Shown here: in pieces, positions 54,196 through 64,000 of the stretch
Position numbering within the stretch: the first letter of the stretch is position 1
Layout: the number at the start of each line of letters is the position of its first letter
Origin: Polaromonas sp. YR568
GTDB lineage: Bacteria; Pseudomonadota; Gammaproteobacteria; Burkholderiales; Burkholderiaceae_C
Assembly (NCBI RefSeq): GCF_900116715.1
Contig: NZ_FPBM01000007.1
Coordinates: 1 to 64,000 of the forward strand
Direction: 5' to 3'
Length of the DNA: 64,000 nt
Position numbers and translations under genes: made by a program
The notes under the pieces: model-generated
Databases searched by the model: none
The model's input: only the letters and a program-made list of their open reading frames with translations
What the model was told of the DNA's origin: nothing

Positions 54196-55330
54196 CTTCA
54201 CCTGGGTCCTGCTCGGCTTTCCGATCGCCTTCACCCTGGGCTGGCTGGCTTCGCGGCTGGACTTGCGGCAGCTTCGCATCGAAAACCGCCAGGCGCCCAA
54301 GGCCTACTTCAAGGGCCTGAACTTCCTGCTCAACGAACAACAGGACCAGGCCATTGATGCGTTTATCGAGGCCGTGCAAAACGACCCGGACACGTCGGAA
54401 CTCCATTTCGCCCTCGGCAACCTGTTTCGCCGCCGCGGTGAATACGAGCGCGCCGTGCGCGTGCACGAGCACCTCATGTCGCGCGGCGACCTGACGCAGC
54501 CCGAACGCGACCGCGCACAACATGCCCTGGCGCTGGACTTCCTCAAGGCTGGCTTGCTGGACCGCGCCGAGATCGCTTTACGCAAACTTGAAGGCACGCC
54601 GTTCGAAGAAGAGGCACGCCTCGCCCTCCTCTCCATTTATGAGCGCTCGCGCGACTGGGCCAATGCCACCGAAATCGCCGCACGGCTGGGCACCTCCAGC
54701 CACGGCAGCTTCAGCACCCGCCAGGCGCACTACCTGTGCGAACAGGCCGGCGCCTCCATCGCCTCGGGCGACACTGGCAAGGCGCTGAGCGACCTACGCG
54801 AAGCCGTTGCCATGGCGCCAGCCGCCGCGCGGCCCTTGATTGACCTGGCCAAGTTGCAGAACCAGCTCGGCAGGTCTGAGGACGCCTTGAAGACGCTGCG
54901 CAAGCTCGAAGAATTGGCGCCCCAGGGCTTGCCGCTGGCGGCGGGCCTGCTGGCCAACATCGCGCAGGTCAGCGGCCAGAAAGCGGCCGCACTCGAATTG
55001 CTCAAGACCAGCTACGCCAACACACCGTCGATCGACGTGGTCGAGGCGATCGTCAAACTGGAAGAAGACCCCGCATCCGCACGCCAGTGGTACGCCAGGC
55101 ACATGGAGCGCCAGGCCTCCCTGGTCGCGACAGGCAAATGGATAGAAGGCGAGCAGTTGCAGGACGAGCACCACCACACGCTGGTGCAGCGGGCACTGAG
55201 CCAGGCCACCAAGCCCCTGATGCGCTATCGCTGCGCGGCTTGCGGTTTTGAGGCGACCCAGCACTTCTGGCATTGCCCGGGTTGCCAGGCATGGGACAGT
55301 TATCCGACGCGGCGCATTGAAGAGCTGTAG
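54185..55330 (+). CDS. lapB: Lipopolysaccharide assembly protein B
   Basis: 381 residues. One N-terminal membrane helix (about 4-22), about nine tetratricopeptide repeats, and a C-terminal rubredoxin-like zinc knuckle with YRCAACGF and HCPGCQAWD. It is an adaptor that delivers LpxC to FtsH protease. Co-translated with lapA and followed by heptose genes for LPS inner core. Confidence 0.94.
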   Translation: MEFDFTWVLLGFPIAFTLGWLASRLDLRQLRIENRQAPKAYFKGLNFLLNEQQDQAIDAFIEAVQNDPDTSELHFALGNLFRRRGEYERAVRVHEHLMSRGDLTQPERDRAQHALALDFLKAGLLDRAEIALRKLEGTPFEEEARLALLSIYERSRDWANATEIAARLGTSSHGSFSTRQAHYLCEQAGASIASGDTGKALSDLREAVAMAPAAARPLIDLAKLQNQLGRSEDALKTLRKLEELAPQGLPLAAGLLANIAQVSGQKAAALELLKTSYANTPSIDVVEAIVKLEEDPASARQWYARHMERQASLVATGKWIEGEQLQDEHHHTLVQRALSQATKPLMRYRCAACGFEATQHFWHCPGCQAWDSYPTRRIEEL

Positions 55331-55353
55331 AACAGCGCATAAATACCAGATAC

Positions 55354-56295
55354 ATGAGCATGCAACCGACACCCGAAAAGATTTCATCCGCCCGCGTCCT
55401 GGTCGTTGGCGACGCCATGCTGGACCGCTACTGGTACGGCGCAGTGGACCGCATCTCGCCCGAGGCACCCGTACCCGTCGTGCGTGTGACGCGCACCGAA
55501 GAGCGCATAGGCGCCGCGGCCAATGTGGCCTACAACATCGTCACGCTGGGCGCACAGGCTTCGCTGCTGACCGTGGTGGGCGACGACGAGGCCAGCCACC
55601 AGCTGGAAGCACTGGTCGCCAAGACCGGTATCGCCCCTTACTTCGGCCGCGACGCGCAACTCAAGACGACGGTGAAACTGCGCGTCATCGGCCGCCAGCA
55701 GCAGCTCATACGCCTCGATTTTGAGAACACGCCTGAAAACGAAGTGCTGGCCTCCCAGTCAGCCACGTTTGAGAAGCTTCACCCGCAGCACGACGCCGTG
55801 CTGTTCTCCGACTACGGCAAGGGCGGCCTGGCGCATATCGTTTTGATGATCGCCCAGGCGCGCGCCGCGGGCAAGGTCGTACTGGTCGACCCCAAAGGCT
55901 CGGACTACGCACGCTACAAAAACGCCAGCGTTATCACACCCAACCGCGCCGAGCTCGAACACGTGATCGGCACCTGGAGCAGCGAAGCCGAGCTGCGCAC
56001 CAAGGCCCACAACCTGCGCACCACACTCAACCTGGACGCGCTGCTGCTCACCCGCAGCGAAGAAGGCATGACGCTGTTCGACGCTGATGGCGAGCTGAAT
56101 GTGCCCGCCGTCGCGCGCGAAGTGTTTGATGTCACCGGCGCCGGCGACACCGTGATCGCTACCCTGGCCGCCATGACTGCCACCGGCATGAGCTTGCGCG
56201 ACGCCGTGCCGATTGCCAACCGCGCGGGCGGCATTGTGGTGGGCAAATTCGGCACCGCCACTGTCAATTACGGCGAGCTGTTCGCCGCGCACTGA
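55354..56295 (+). CDS. rfaE1: Heptose-7-phosphate kinase
   Basis: 313 residues, a PfkB-type kinase: [23 protein letters not shown] and [13 protein letters not shown] near residue 265. It phosphorylates D-glycero-D-manno-heptose-7-phosphate at C1. Only the kinase half is present; the adenylyltransferase half found in HldE of E. coli is absent, so a separate HldC should exist elsewhere. Next to hldD. Confidence 0.93.
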   Translation: MSMQPTPEKISSARVLVVGDAMLDRYWYGAVDRISPEAPVPVVRVTRTEERIGAAANVAYNIVTLGAQASLLTVVGDDEASHQLEALVAKTGIAPYFGRDAQLKTTVKLRVIGRQQQLIRLDFENTPENEVLASQSATFEKLHPQHDAVLFSDYGKGGLAHIVLMIAQARAAGKVVLVDPKGSDYARYKNASVITPNRAELEHVIGTWSSEAELRTKAHNLRTTLNLDALLLTRSEEGMTLFDADGELNVPAVAREVFDVTGAGDTVIATLAAMTATGMSLRDAVPIANRAGGIVVGKFGTATVNYGELFAAH

Positions 56296-56332
56296 GCTGC
56301 GGCCAAAGTACCGCACATCTCAAGGATTCATC

Positions 56333-57340
56333 ATGAAAATCGTAGTCACCGGCGCAGCCGGCTTCATCGGCAGCAACATCATCAAGGGCCTCAACGACCG
56401 CGGCATTGACGACATCATCGCCGTCGACGACCTGACTCACGGCGACAAATTCCGCAACCTGGCCGACCTGAAGATCGCCGACTATGTCGACGCCGACGAC
56501 TTCTACGACCTCTTTGCCGAAGGCGCCTACGGCCAGGTCGAAGCCGTCTTCCACGAAGGCGCCTGCAGCGACACCATGGAGCTTGACGGCAAGTACATGA
56601 TGGACAACAACTACACGCTGTCATGCGAGTTGTTCCACGCCTGCCAGGACCAGGGAACGCGCCTGATCTACGCCTCGTCGGCGGCAACTTACGGCGGCTC
56701 GGACACCTTTCGGGAATCACCCGAGTTTGAGAAACCGCTGAATGTCTACGGCTACTCCAAGCTGCTGTTTGACCAGCGCCTGCGCCGCGAACTCGGCGCA
56801 CGCTTTGAAGGCGCCGGCACGCAAGTGGCGGGCTTTCGCTACTTCAATGTCTATGGCCCGCGCGAGCAGCACAAAGGTCGTATGGCCAGCGTCGCCTTCC
56901 ACCAGTTCAACCAGTTCCAGGCCGAAGGCAAGGTCAAGCTGTTTGGCGAATACGGCGGCTACGGCCCCGGCGGCCAGATGCGTGACTTCGTTTTCATCGA
57001 CGACGTGGTTGCCGTCAACCTCTGGTTCCTCGACCACCCTGAAAAATCGGGCATCTTCAACCTCGGCACCGGCAAAGCCCAACCCTTCAATGACGTCGCG
57101 CTTGCGGTGGTCAACACCTTGCGCAAGGGCCAGAACGCCGCGCCCCTGAGCCTGGAAGACGCCGCACGCGGCGGCCTGATCGACTACATCGACTTCCCGC
57201 CCGCGCTGGTGGGCAAATACCAGAGCTACACCCAGGCAGACCTCGGCGCCTTGCGCGCCGCCGGTTGCAATCACACCTTTGCCGATGTGCAAACAGGTGT
57301 AACTGCTTACATGCAGTGGCTGAACGCCGCCAAGGCCTAG
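56333..57340 (+). CDS. hldD: ADP-L-glycero-D-manno-heptose 6-epimerase
   Basis: 335 residues. N-terminal [14 protein letters not shown] (NADP fold), SSAATYGG with Tyr and downstream [10 protein letters not shown] supplying the YxxxK pair, and [18 protein letters not shown]. It epimerises ADP-heptose for LPS core. It ends the envelope part of the operon started by lapA. Confidence 0.96.
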   Translation: MKIVVTGAAGFIGSNIIKGLNDRGIDDIIAVDDLTHGDKFRNLADLKIADYVDADDFYDLFAEGAYGQVEAVFHEGACSDTMELDGKYMMDNNYTLSCELFHACQDQGTRLIYASSAATYGGSDTFRESPEFEKPLNVYGYSKLLFDQRLRRELGARFEGAGTQVAGFRYFNVYGPREQHKGRMASVAFHQFNQFQAEGKVKLFGEYGGYGPGGQMRDFVFIDDVVAVNLWFLDHPEKSGIFNLGTGKAQPFNDVALAVVNTLRKGQNAAPLSLEDAARGGLIDYIDFPPALVGKYQSYTQADLGALRAAGCNHTFADVQTGVTAYMQWLNAAKA

Positions 57341-57489
57341 GGTTTTCCTGCGCCAAACACTCCGCCGGGGGTCAACCCCGCCTGAAGCAAGCCGTTAAGA
57401 ACAAGGGCATCCTTTTCAAAAGGATGGGTCACGCGTCTTCCAGACTCTGCTTCAGTTCAATCAAATCCAAATCATTGAGGAGTTTTCTC

Positions 57490-58176
57490 ATGTTCAAAAA
57501 ATTGCTGGCGGTTCTTGCCGCCCTGTACATGACGGCGTCGTTTGCCGCTGTGGATGTCAACAAGGCCACGGCCGCCGAGCTCGATGGCATCAAGGGCATA
57601 GGCCCCGGCATTTCGGGCAAGATCATCGAAGAGCGAAAAAAGGGCAGCTTCAAGGACTGGACCGACTTTGTTGACCGCGTCAAAGGCGTCGGCGAAGGCA
57701 ACGCCGCCAAGTTCTCCGCCGAAGGCCTGACGGTAGGCGGCGCCAGCTTCAAGGGCGTGGCCGCAGCGCCAACAGCCAAGAAGGACGAAAAGCCCGCCGC
57801 CGCAGCCGCAGCGAAGAAGGAAGAAAAACCTGCCGCCAAGGCAGAAGAGAAAAAAGCCGAAGCCAAGCCAGCCGCCACACCCGTAGCCGCTGCGCCCGCA
57901 GCCGCACCGGCCGCCGCCAAAGAAGAAAAGAAAGATCCGAAGGCAGAAGCCAAAGCCAAGGCTGACGAAGCCAAGGCCAAAAAAGAAGCCGACAAAAAGG
58001 CCAAAGCTGACGAGAAGAAGAAAAAGGCTGACGAAGCCAAAGCAAAAGCCGACGCTGAAAAAGCTGCCAAGGCCGATGCCAAGAAAGCCAAGGACGCCAA
58101 GCCTGCCGCCAAGGACGAGAAGAAAGACGTCAAGGCCGAAGCGGCCAAACCAGCAGCCAGCGCCGCTAAAAAATAA
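57490..58176 (+). CDS. Exported ComEA-like helix-hairpin-helix protein with Lys/Ala tail
   Basis: 228 residues. A signal peptide ends at SFAAVD (about 19). A helix-hairpin-helix DNA-binding unit follows (about 20-80): VDVNKATAAELDGIKGIGPG and RVKGVGEGNAAKF. The remaining 140 residues are almost only Lys, Ala, Glu, Asp and Pro, like a histone H1 tail. ComEA proteins bind incoming DNA in the periplasm during transformation; the long tail is unusual for them. ATG 57490 has only a modest ribosome site. A terminator follows. Confidence 0.85.
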   Translation: MFKKLLAVLAALYMTASFAAVDVNKATAAELDGIKGIGPGISGKIIEERKKGSFKDWTDFVDRVKGVGEGNAAKFSAEGLTVGGASFKGVAAAPTAKKDEKPAAAAAAKKEEKPAAKAEEKKAEAKPAATPVAAAPAAAPAAAKEEKKDPKAEAKAKADEAKAKKEADKKAKADEKKKKADEAKAKADAEKAAKADAKKAKDAKPAAKDEKKDVKAEAAKPAASAAKK

Positions 58177-58196
58177 GGGCAACACCCTTGCTCAAC

Positions 58197-58222
58197 AAAA
58201 CCCGCCCTGGCGGGTTTTTTTT
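58197..58222 (+). terminator. Rho-independent terminator after the ComEA-like gene
   Basis: AAAACCCGCC-CT-GGCGGG followed by eight T. A perfect strong terminator 20 bp past the stop codon. Confidence 0.9.
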
Positions 58223-58257
58223 ACGCTTGCAGAAATTTTCTCAGGCGCTTGACCGCA

Positions 58258-58803
58258 TCACACCAGCGCGATCAGATCGGTCACACCCACCGTGCCACCG
58301 GCCTGCGTGATCAAGGTGGTGACCTGACCCCTGTGATGGGTCTGGTGGTTAAAGAAGTGCGTGATCGCCATCCAGGCCGCATGCTCGCGCTGCACGCCTT
58401 TTGAGTTGCCGTAACGCATGATGAGTTGCGGGTAAGCATCGGTCATGCCGGCCGCCCACTGCTCAATCGCCACATCGAGTTGCACGCGTTTGGCTTTCAG
58501 GGCCTCCCAGTCGTCAAACAACACCATGTCCAGCTTGTAAGGCTCCGGCAGGTCCAGAACTTCGGCGGTCAGGGACGTAAACGGCGTGCCGTTGTCAGCG
58601 CCGCATTTGGCAAAGCGCTTGAGCCAGACCTGGTCGGCCACCACCAGGTGGTTGAACGTGCGGTGGATGGAGCCGAAGAAGGCGCCGCGGTCCTGCTTGC
58701 GCGCCTCGTCCGTCAGTTCGTCGCAGGCTTCATACAGCTTGCCGTTGATCCAGCGGTTGTAGCGGGCCAGAAAGCGGTAGTTGTCGCAAAATTCGCCAAA
58801 CAT
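58258..58803 (-). CDS. DinB/YfiT-family metalloprotein
   Basis: 181 residues, four-helix DinB fold. Metal-binding histidines appear in TFNHLVVAD (about 49) and FFNHQTHHRGQ (about 150). Start at ATG 58803 behind CAGGAGC; a longer frame to 58848 is less likely. Family members are thiol or metal dependent transferases of unknown substrate. Divergent from the AraC-family regulator at 58922. Confidence 0.85.
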   Translation of the reverse strand: MFGEFCDNYRFLARYNRWINGKLYEACDELTDEARKQDRGAFFGSIHRTFNHLVVADQVWLKRFAKCGADNGTPFTSLTAEVLDLPEPYKLDMVLFDDWEALKAKRVQLDVAIEQWAAGMTDAYPQLIMRYGNSKGVQREHAAWMAITHFFNHQTHHRGQVTTLITQAGGTVGVTDLIALV

Positions 58804-58921
58804 GGCATGCTCCTGAATGAATGGCGGCTGACGCCCGCCCCCGTGCATTTTGCATCTGCTTTCAGGTTCAGCGCATGGGCGGCCATCTCACAGCCATGTC
58901 AGCGGGTACGATGGAATCATC

Positions 58922-59800
58922 ATGAAAGAACGCCTCTTTCTGCGCCTTGCCGGCGACGCCACCTGCGGCCCGGAAACGACGGCGCCCGCCAGCACCCTCG
59001 CCAGCTTTCCGGTGGCCGAACCGCTGCGCGGCCATGTATCGCAAATACTGGCGTACCGCGAAACACTGCCGCAAGGCCAGACCCTGACGGAGCGCGTGCT
59101 GCCGGATGGCGCGATACGCCTGATGTTCGATTTTGCCGATGTGCCGTGCGCGGGCGCGGCCAGGGGGCCATCGATGCGCGTGGCTGGCGCGTCGGCCGCC
59201 GCCACGGTGCTGCAACTCAGCGGCCGCCTGGAAGGCATCTCGGTCGCCTTGCACCCAGGCGCGGCCGCCACCTTGCTGGGCATGCCGGCCGGCGAGGTTG
59301 AAAACCACGCCATCTCCCTGGAGACACTGTGGGGCGCAGAAGCCCACGCGCTGGCCGAGCGGATGGCCGGCGCCAAAGACGATGCGTCACGGGTCGCGCT
59401 GTTGACAGCTGCACTGCAAAGGAAGACTTCCGGTGCAGCCACGCTCAACCAGCAAAGAGCCGGCCACGCCGCACGCCTGGTGACACGCTCAGGTGGGCGA
59501 CTGTCGCTCAGGCAAACTGCAGAGGCCGTGAACGTCGGCGAGCGGCGCTTGCAGCAATTGTTTTTTGAGCATGTGGGCATGCCGTTCCGCGCCTGGAGCC
59601 GGCTGGCGCGGCTTCACGCCTGCCTGCGCCTGATCCGCCGGCAGCCGGACCCCGCATGGGCCGACGTCGCAGCAGAGGCGGGCTTTTACGACCAGGCGCA
59701 CCTGGCCAACGAATTCCGCGCGCTGTGCGGTTTGTCGCCTACCTTGTTCCTGCAGCGCGGCATGCCCGAAGTTGCGCAATCTTCCAAGACAGGCCATTGA
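58922..59800 (+). CDS. AraC-family transcriptional regulator
   Basis: 292 residues. An N-terminal ligand-type domain of about 170 residues (DGAIRLMFDFADV) and a C-terminal double helix-turn-helix (about 190-280): LRQTAEAVNVGERRLQQLF and DVAAEAGFYDQAHLANEFR. The recognition helix is well kept. Divergent from the DinB-like gene, which it may control, and 49 bp ahead of a reductase gene on its own strand. Confidence 0.85.
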   Translation: MKERLFLRLAGDATCGPETTAPASTLASFPVAEPLRGHVSQILAYRETLPQGQTLTERVLPDGAIRLMFDFADVPCAGAARGPSMRVAGASAAATVLQLSGRLEGISVALHPGAAATLLGMPAGEVENHAISLETLWGAEAHALAERMAGAKDDASRVALLTAALQRKTSGAATLNQQRAGHAARLVTRSGGRLSLRQTAEAVNVGERRLQQLFFEHVGMPFRAWSRLARLHACLRLIRRQPDPAWADVAAEAGFYDQAHLANEFRALCGLSPTLFLQRGMPEVAQSSKTGH

Positions 59801-59849
59801 CGCGCGAGTATCTTCATCCTGAAGTGAAGCAAACAAGGAAAGGCGGCTC

Positions 59850-60764
59850 ATGGATAAAGATAAAGGCAACAGCGGAAAATACACAGCGCCCAGTCTCAAG
59901 GGCTGCATAGCCGTGGTAACCGGCGCCAGCCGGGGTGCGGGCCGGGGCATTGCACTCGAACTGGGCGCCGCGGGCGCGACCGTCTATGTCACGGGGCGCA
60001 GCACACGCGGGCATCCGGCCCCGGGCTACGACAGCCTGCTGGCACTGTCCAAACTGACCGCCGTGCCCGGCACCATTGACGACACTGCCGACGAAGTGAC
60101 GCGTCTGGGCGGCCGGGGTATTGCGGTGCAGTGCGACCACACAAACGAAAGCGACGTTGCCGCGCTCTTCACGCGCGTGCAAAAGGAGCAAGGCCGGCTC
60201 GACCTGCTGGTCAACAACGCCTGGGGCGGCCACGAGAGCTTTGATGGTGTGTTCGACGCCCCGTTCTGGAAGCATCCGCTAGCGCACTGGGACACCATGT
60301 TTGACCGCGGGGTGCGCAACCATCTGCTCGCCAGCCGGCTGGCGGTGCCGCTCATGCTCGGCCGGGGCAAGGGCCTGCTGGTCACCACCACCTTCTGGGA
60401 CCGCGGCCACTACCTCAAGGGCAACCTGTTCTACGACCTGGCCAAGGCCTCCATGACCCGCCTGGCCTTTGGCATGGCCGAAGAGTTGCGCCCGCACGGC
60501 ATCGCGTCACTGGCGGTGTCACCGGGCTGGATGCGCACCGAGTTCGTGCTGACTGGCCACCAGACCGATGAAGACCACTGGCAGGAGCGCCCCGCCCTCG
60601 CCCGCACCGAGTCACCCCGATACCTGGGCCGCGCCGTGGCGGCGCTGGCGGCGGATCCGGGCGTGATGGCGAAAAGCGGCGGCGTCCATCTCGTGGCGCA
60701 CCTGGCCCGCGAATACGGCTTCACCGACATTGACGGCCGACAAGTAGAGGCCTTCGAAATCTAA
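59850..60764 (+). CDS. DHRS1-like short-chain dehydrogenase
   Basis: 304 residues of the classical SDR group: VVTGASRGAGRGIALELG for the cofactor, LVNNAWGG, and YDLAK for the Tyr/Lys pair. The catalytic serine position appears to be threonine (VTTTFWDRG), as is seen in some members. Sequence pattern (ATVYVTGRS, VSPGWMRTEF) is close to DHRS1. Substrate unknown. Start follows AAGGCGGCTC. Confidence 0.85.
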   Translation: MDKDKGNSGKYTAPSLKGCIAVVTGASRGAGRGIALELGAAGATVYVTGRSTRGHPAPGYDSLLALSKLTAVPGTIDDTADEVTRLGGRGIAVQCDHTNESDVAALFTRVQKEQGRLDLLVNNAWGGHESFDGVFDAPFWKHPLAHWDTMFDRGVRNHLLASRLAVPLMLGRGKGLLVTTTFWDRGHYLKGNLFYDLAKASMTRLAFGMAEELRPHGIASLAVSPGWMRTEFVLTGHQTDEDHWQERPALARTESPRYLGRAVAALAADPGVMAKSGGVHLVAHLAREYGFTDIDGRQVEAFEI

Positions 60765-60774
60765 GGCCTGACGA

Positions 60775-64000
<3,226 letters not shown>

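Overview
The window is high-GC proteobacterial chromosome. Gene order and protein sequences point to the Burkholderiales family Comamonadaceae, Polaromonas/Rhodoferax-like. The main evidence is the order gyrA, DUF2059, serC, pheA, tyrA, fused aroA-cmk, rpsA, ihfB, lapA, lapB, heptose kinase, hldD; an ssrA tag ANDERFALAA; and short dispersed repeats of a kind I associate with this family. Placement below family is inference. I found no tRNA, rRNA, IS element, prophage or CRISPR array.

Layout. 1-495 is a nested inverted-repeat element next to an MFS exporter. 2486-8074 is a tight operon: homoserine sulfhydrylase, alpha/beta hydrolase, acetyl-CoA hydrolase/transferase, cytochrome P450. 8076-13519 holds a thioredoxin-fold protein, an Mpo1-like membrane protein, four small stress-type or unknown genes, a BrkB-family membrane protein, DUF2069 and a GlcD-like flavoprotein. 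13542-20033 holds a uracil-DNA glycosylase homologue, thyA-folA, DUF4337, a phospholipase-D-like enzyme, exonuclease III and a secreted DM9-repeat protein.

20306-25414 is a nitrogen regulon: glnA, a DUF4124 protein, ntrB and ntrC on the minus strand, with a clear sigma-54 promoter and two NtrC boxes upstream of glnA. Further minus-strand genes follow: MoCF-domain, EI24, sterol desaturase, polysaccharide deacetylase, YVTN propeller. 30291-35203 carries two hydrolases, a small molybdopterin-fold protein, an RsuA-like pseudouridine synthase and an unusual AAA+ ATPase.

The least familiar part is 35337-37296: two overlapping genes for exported proteins, a DUF1353 protein and a caspase-fold/OmpA fusion, with visibly less GC-biased codons. 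Next comes a PmrAB/QseBC-type two-component system divergent from a PAP2 phosphatase, with a perfect CTTAAG-N5-CTTAAG box between them. ssrA lies 12 bp behind gph, so its promoter must sit in the end of gph.

40813-58176 is housekeeping: gph-ubiG, ompA, gyrA, the aromatic amino acid genes, rpsA, ihfB, and envelope genes lapA-lapB with the heptose genes. The right end has a DinB-like protein divergent from an AraC-family regulator, a DHRS1-like reductase, and a 5-oxoprolinase/hydantoinase that runs off the window.
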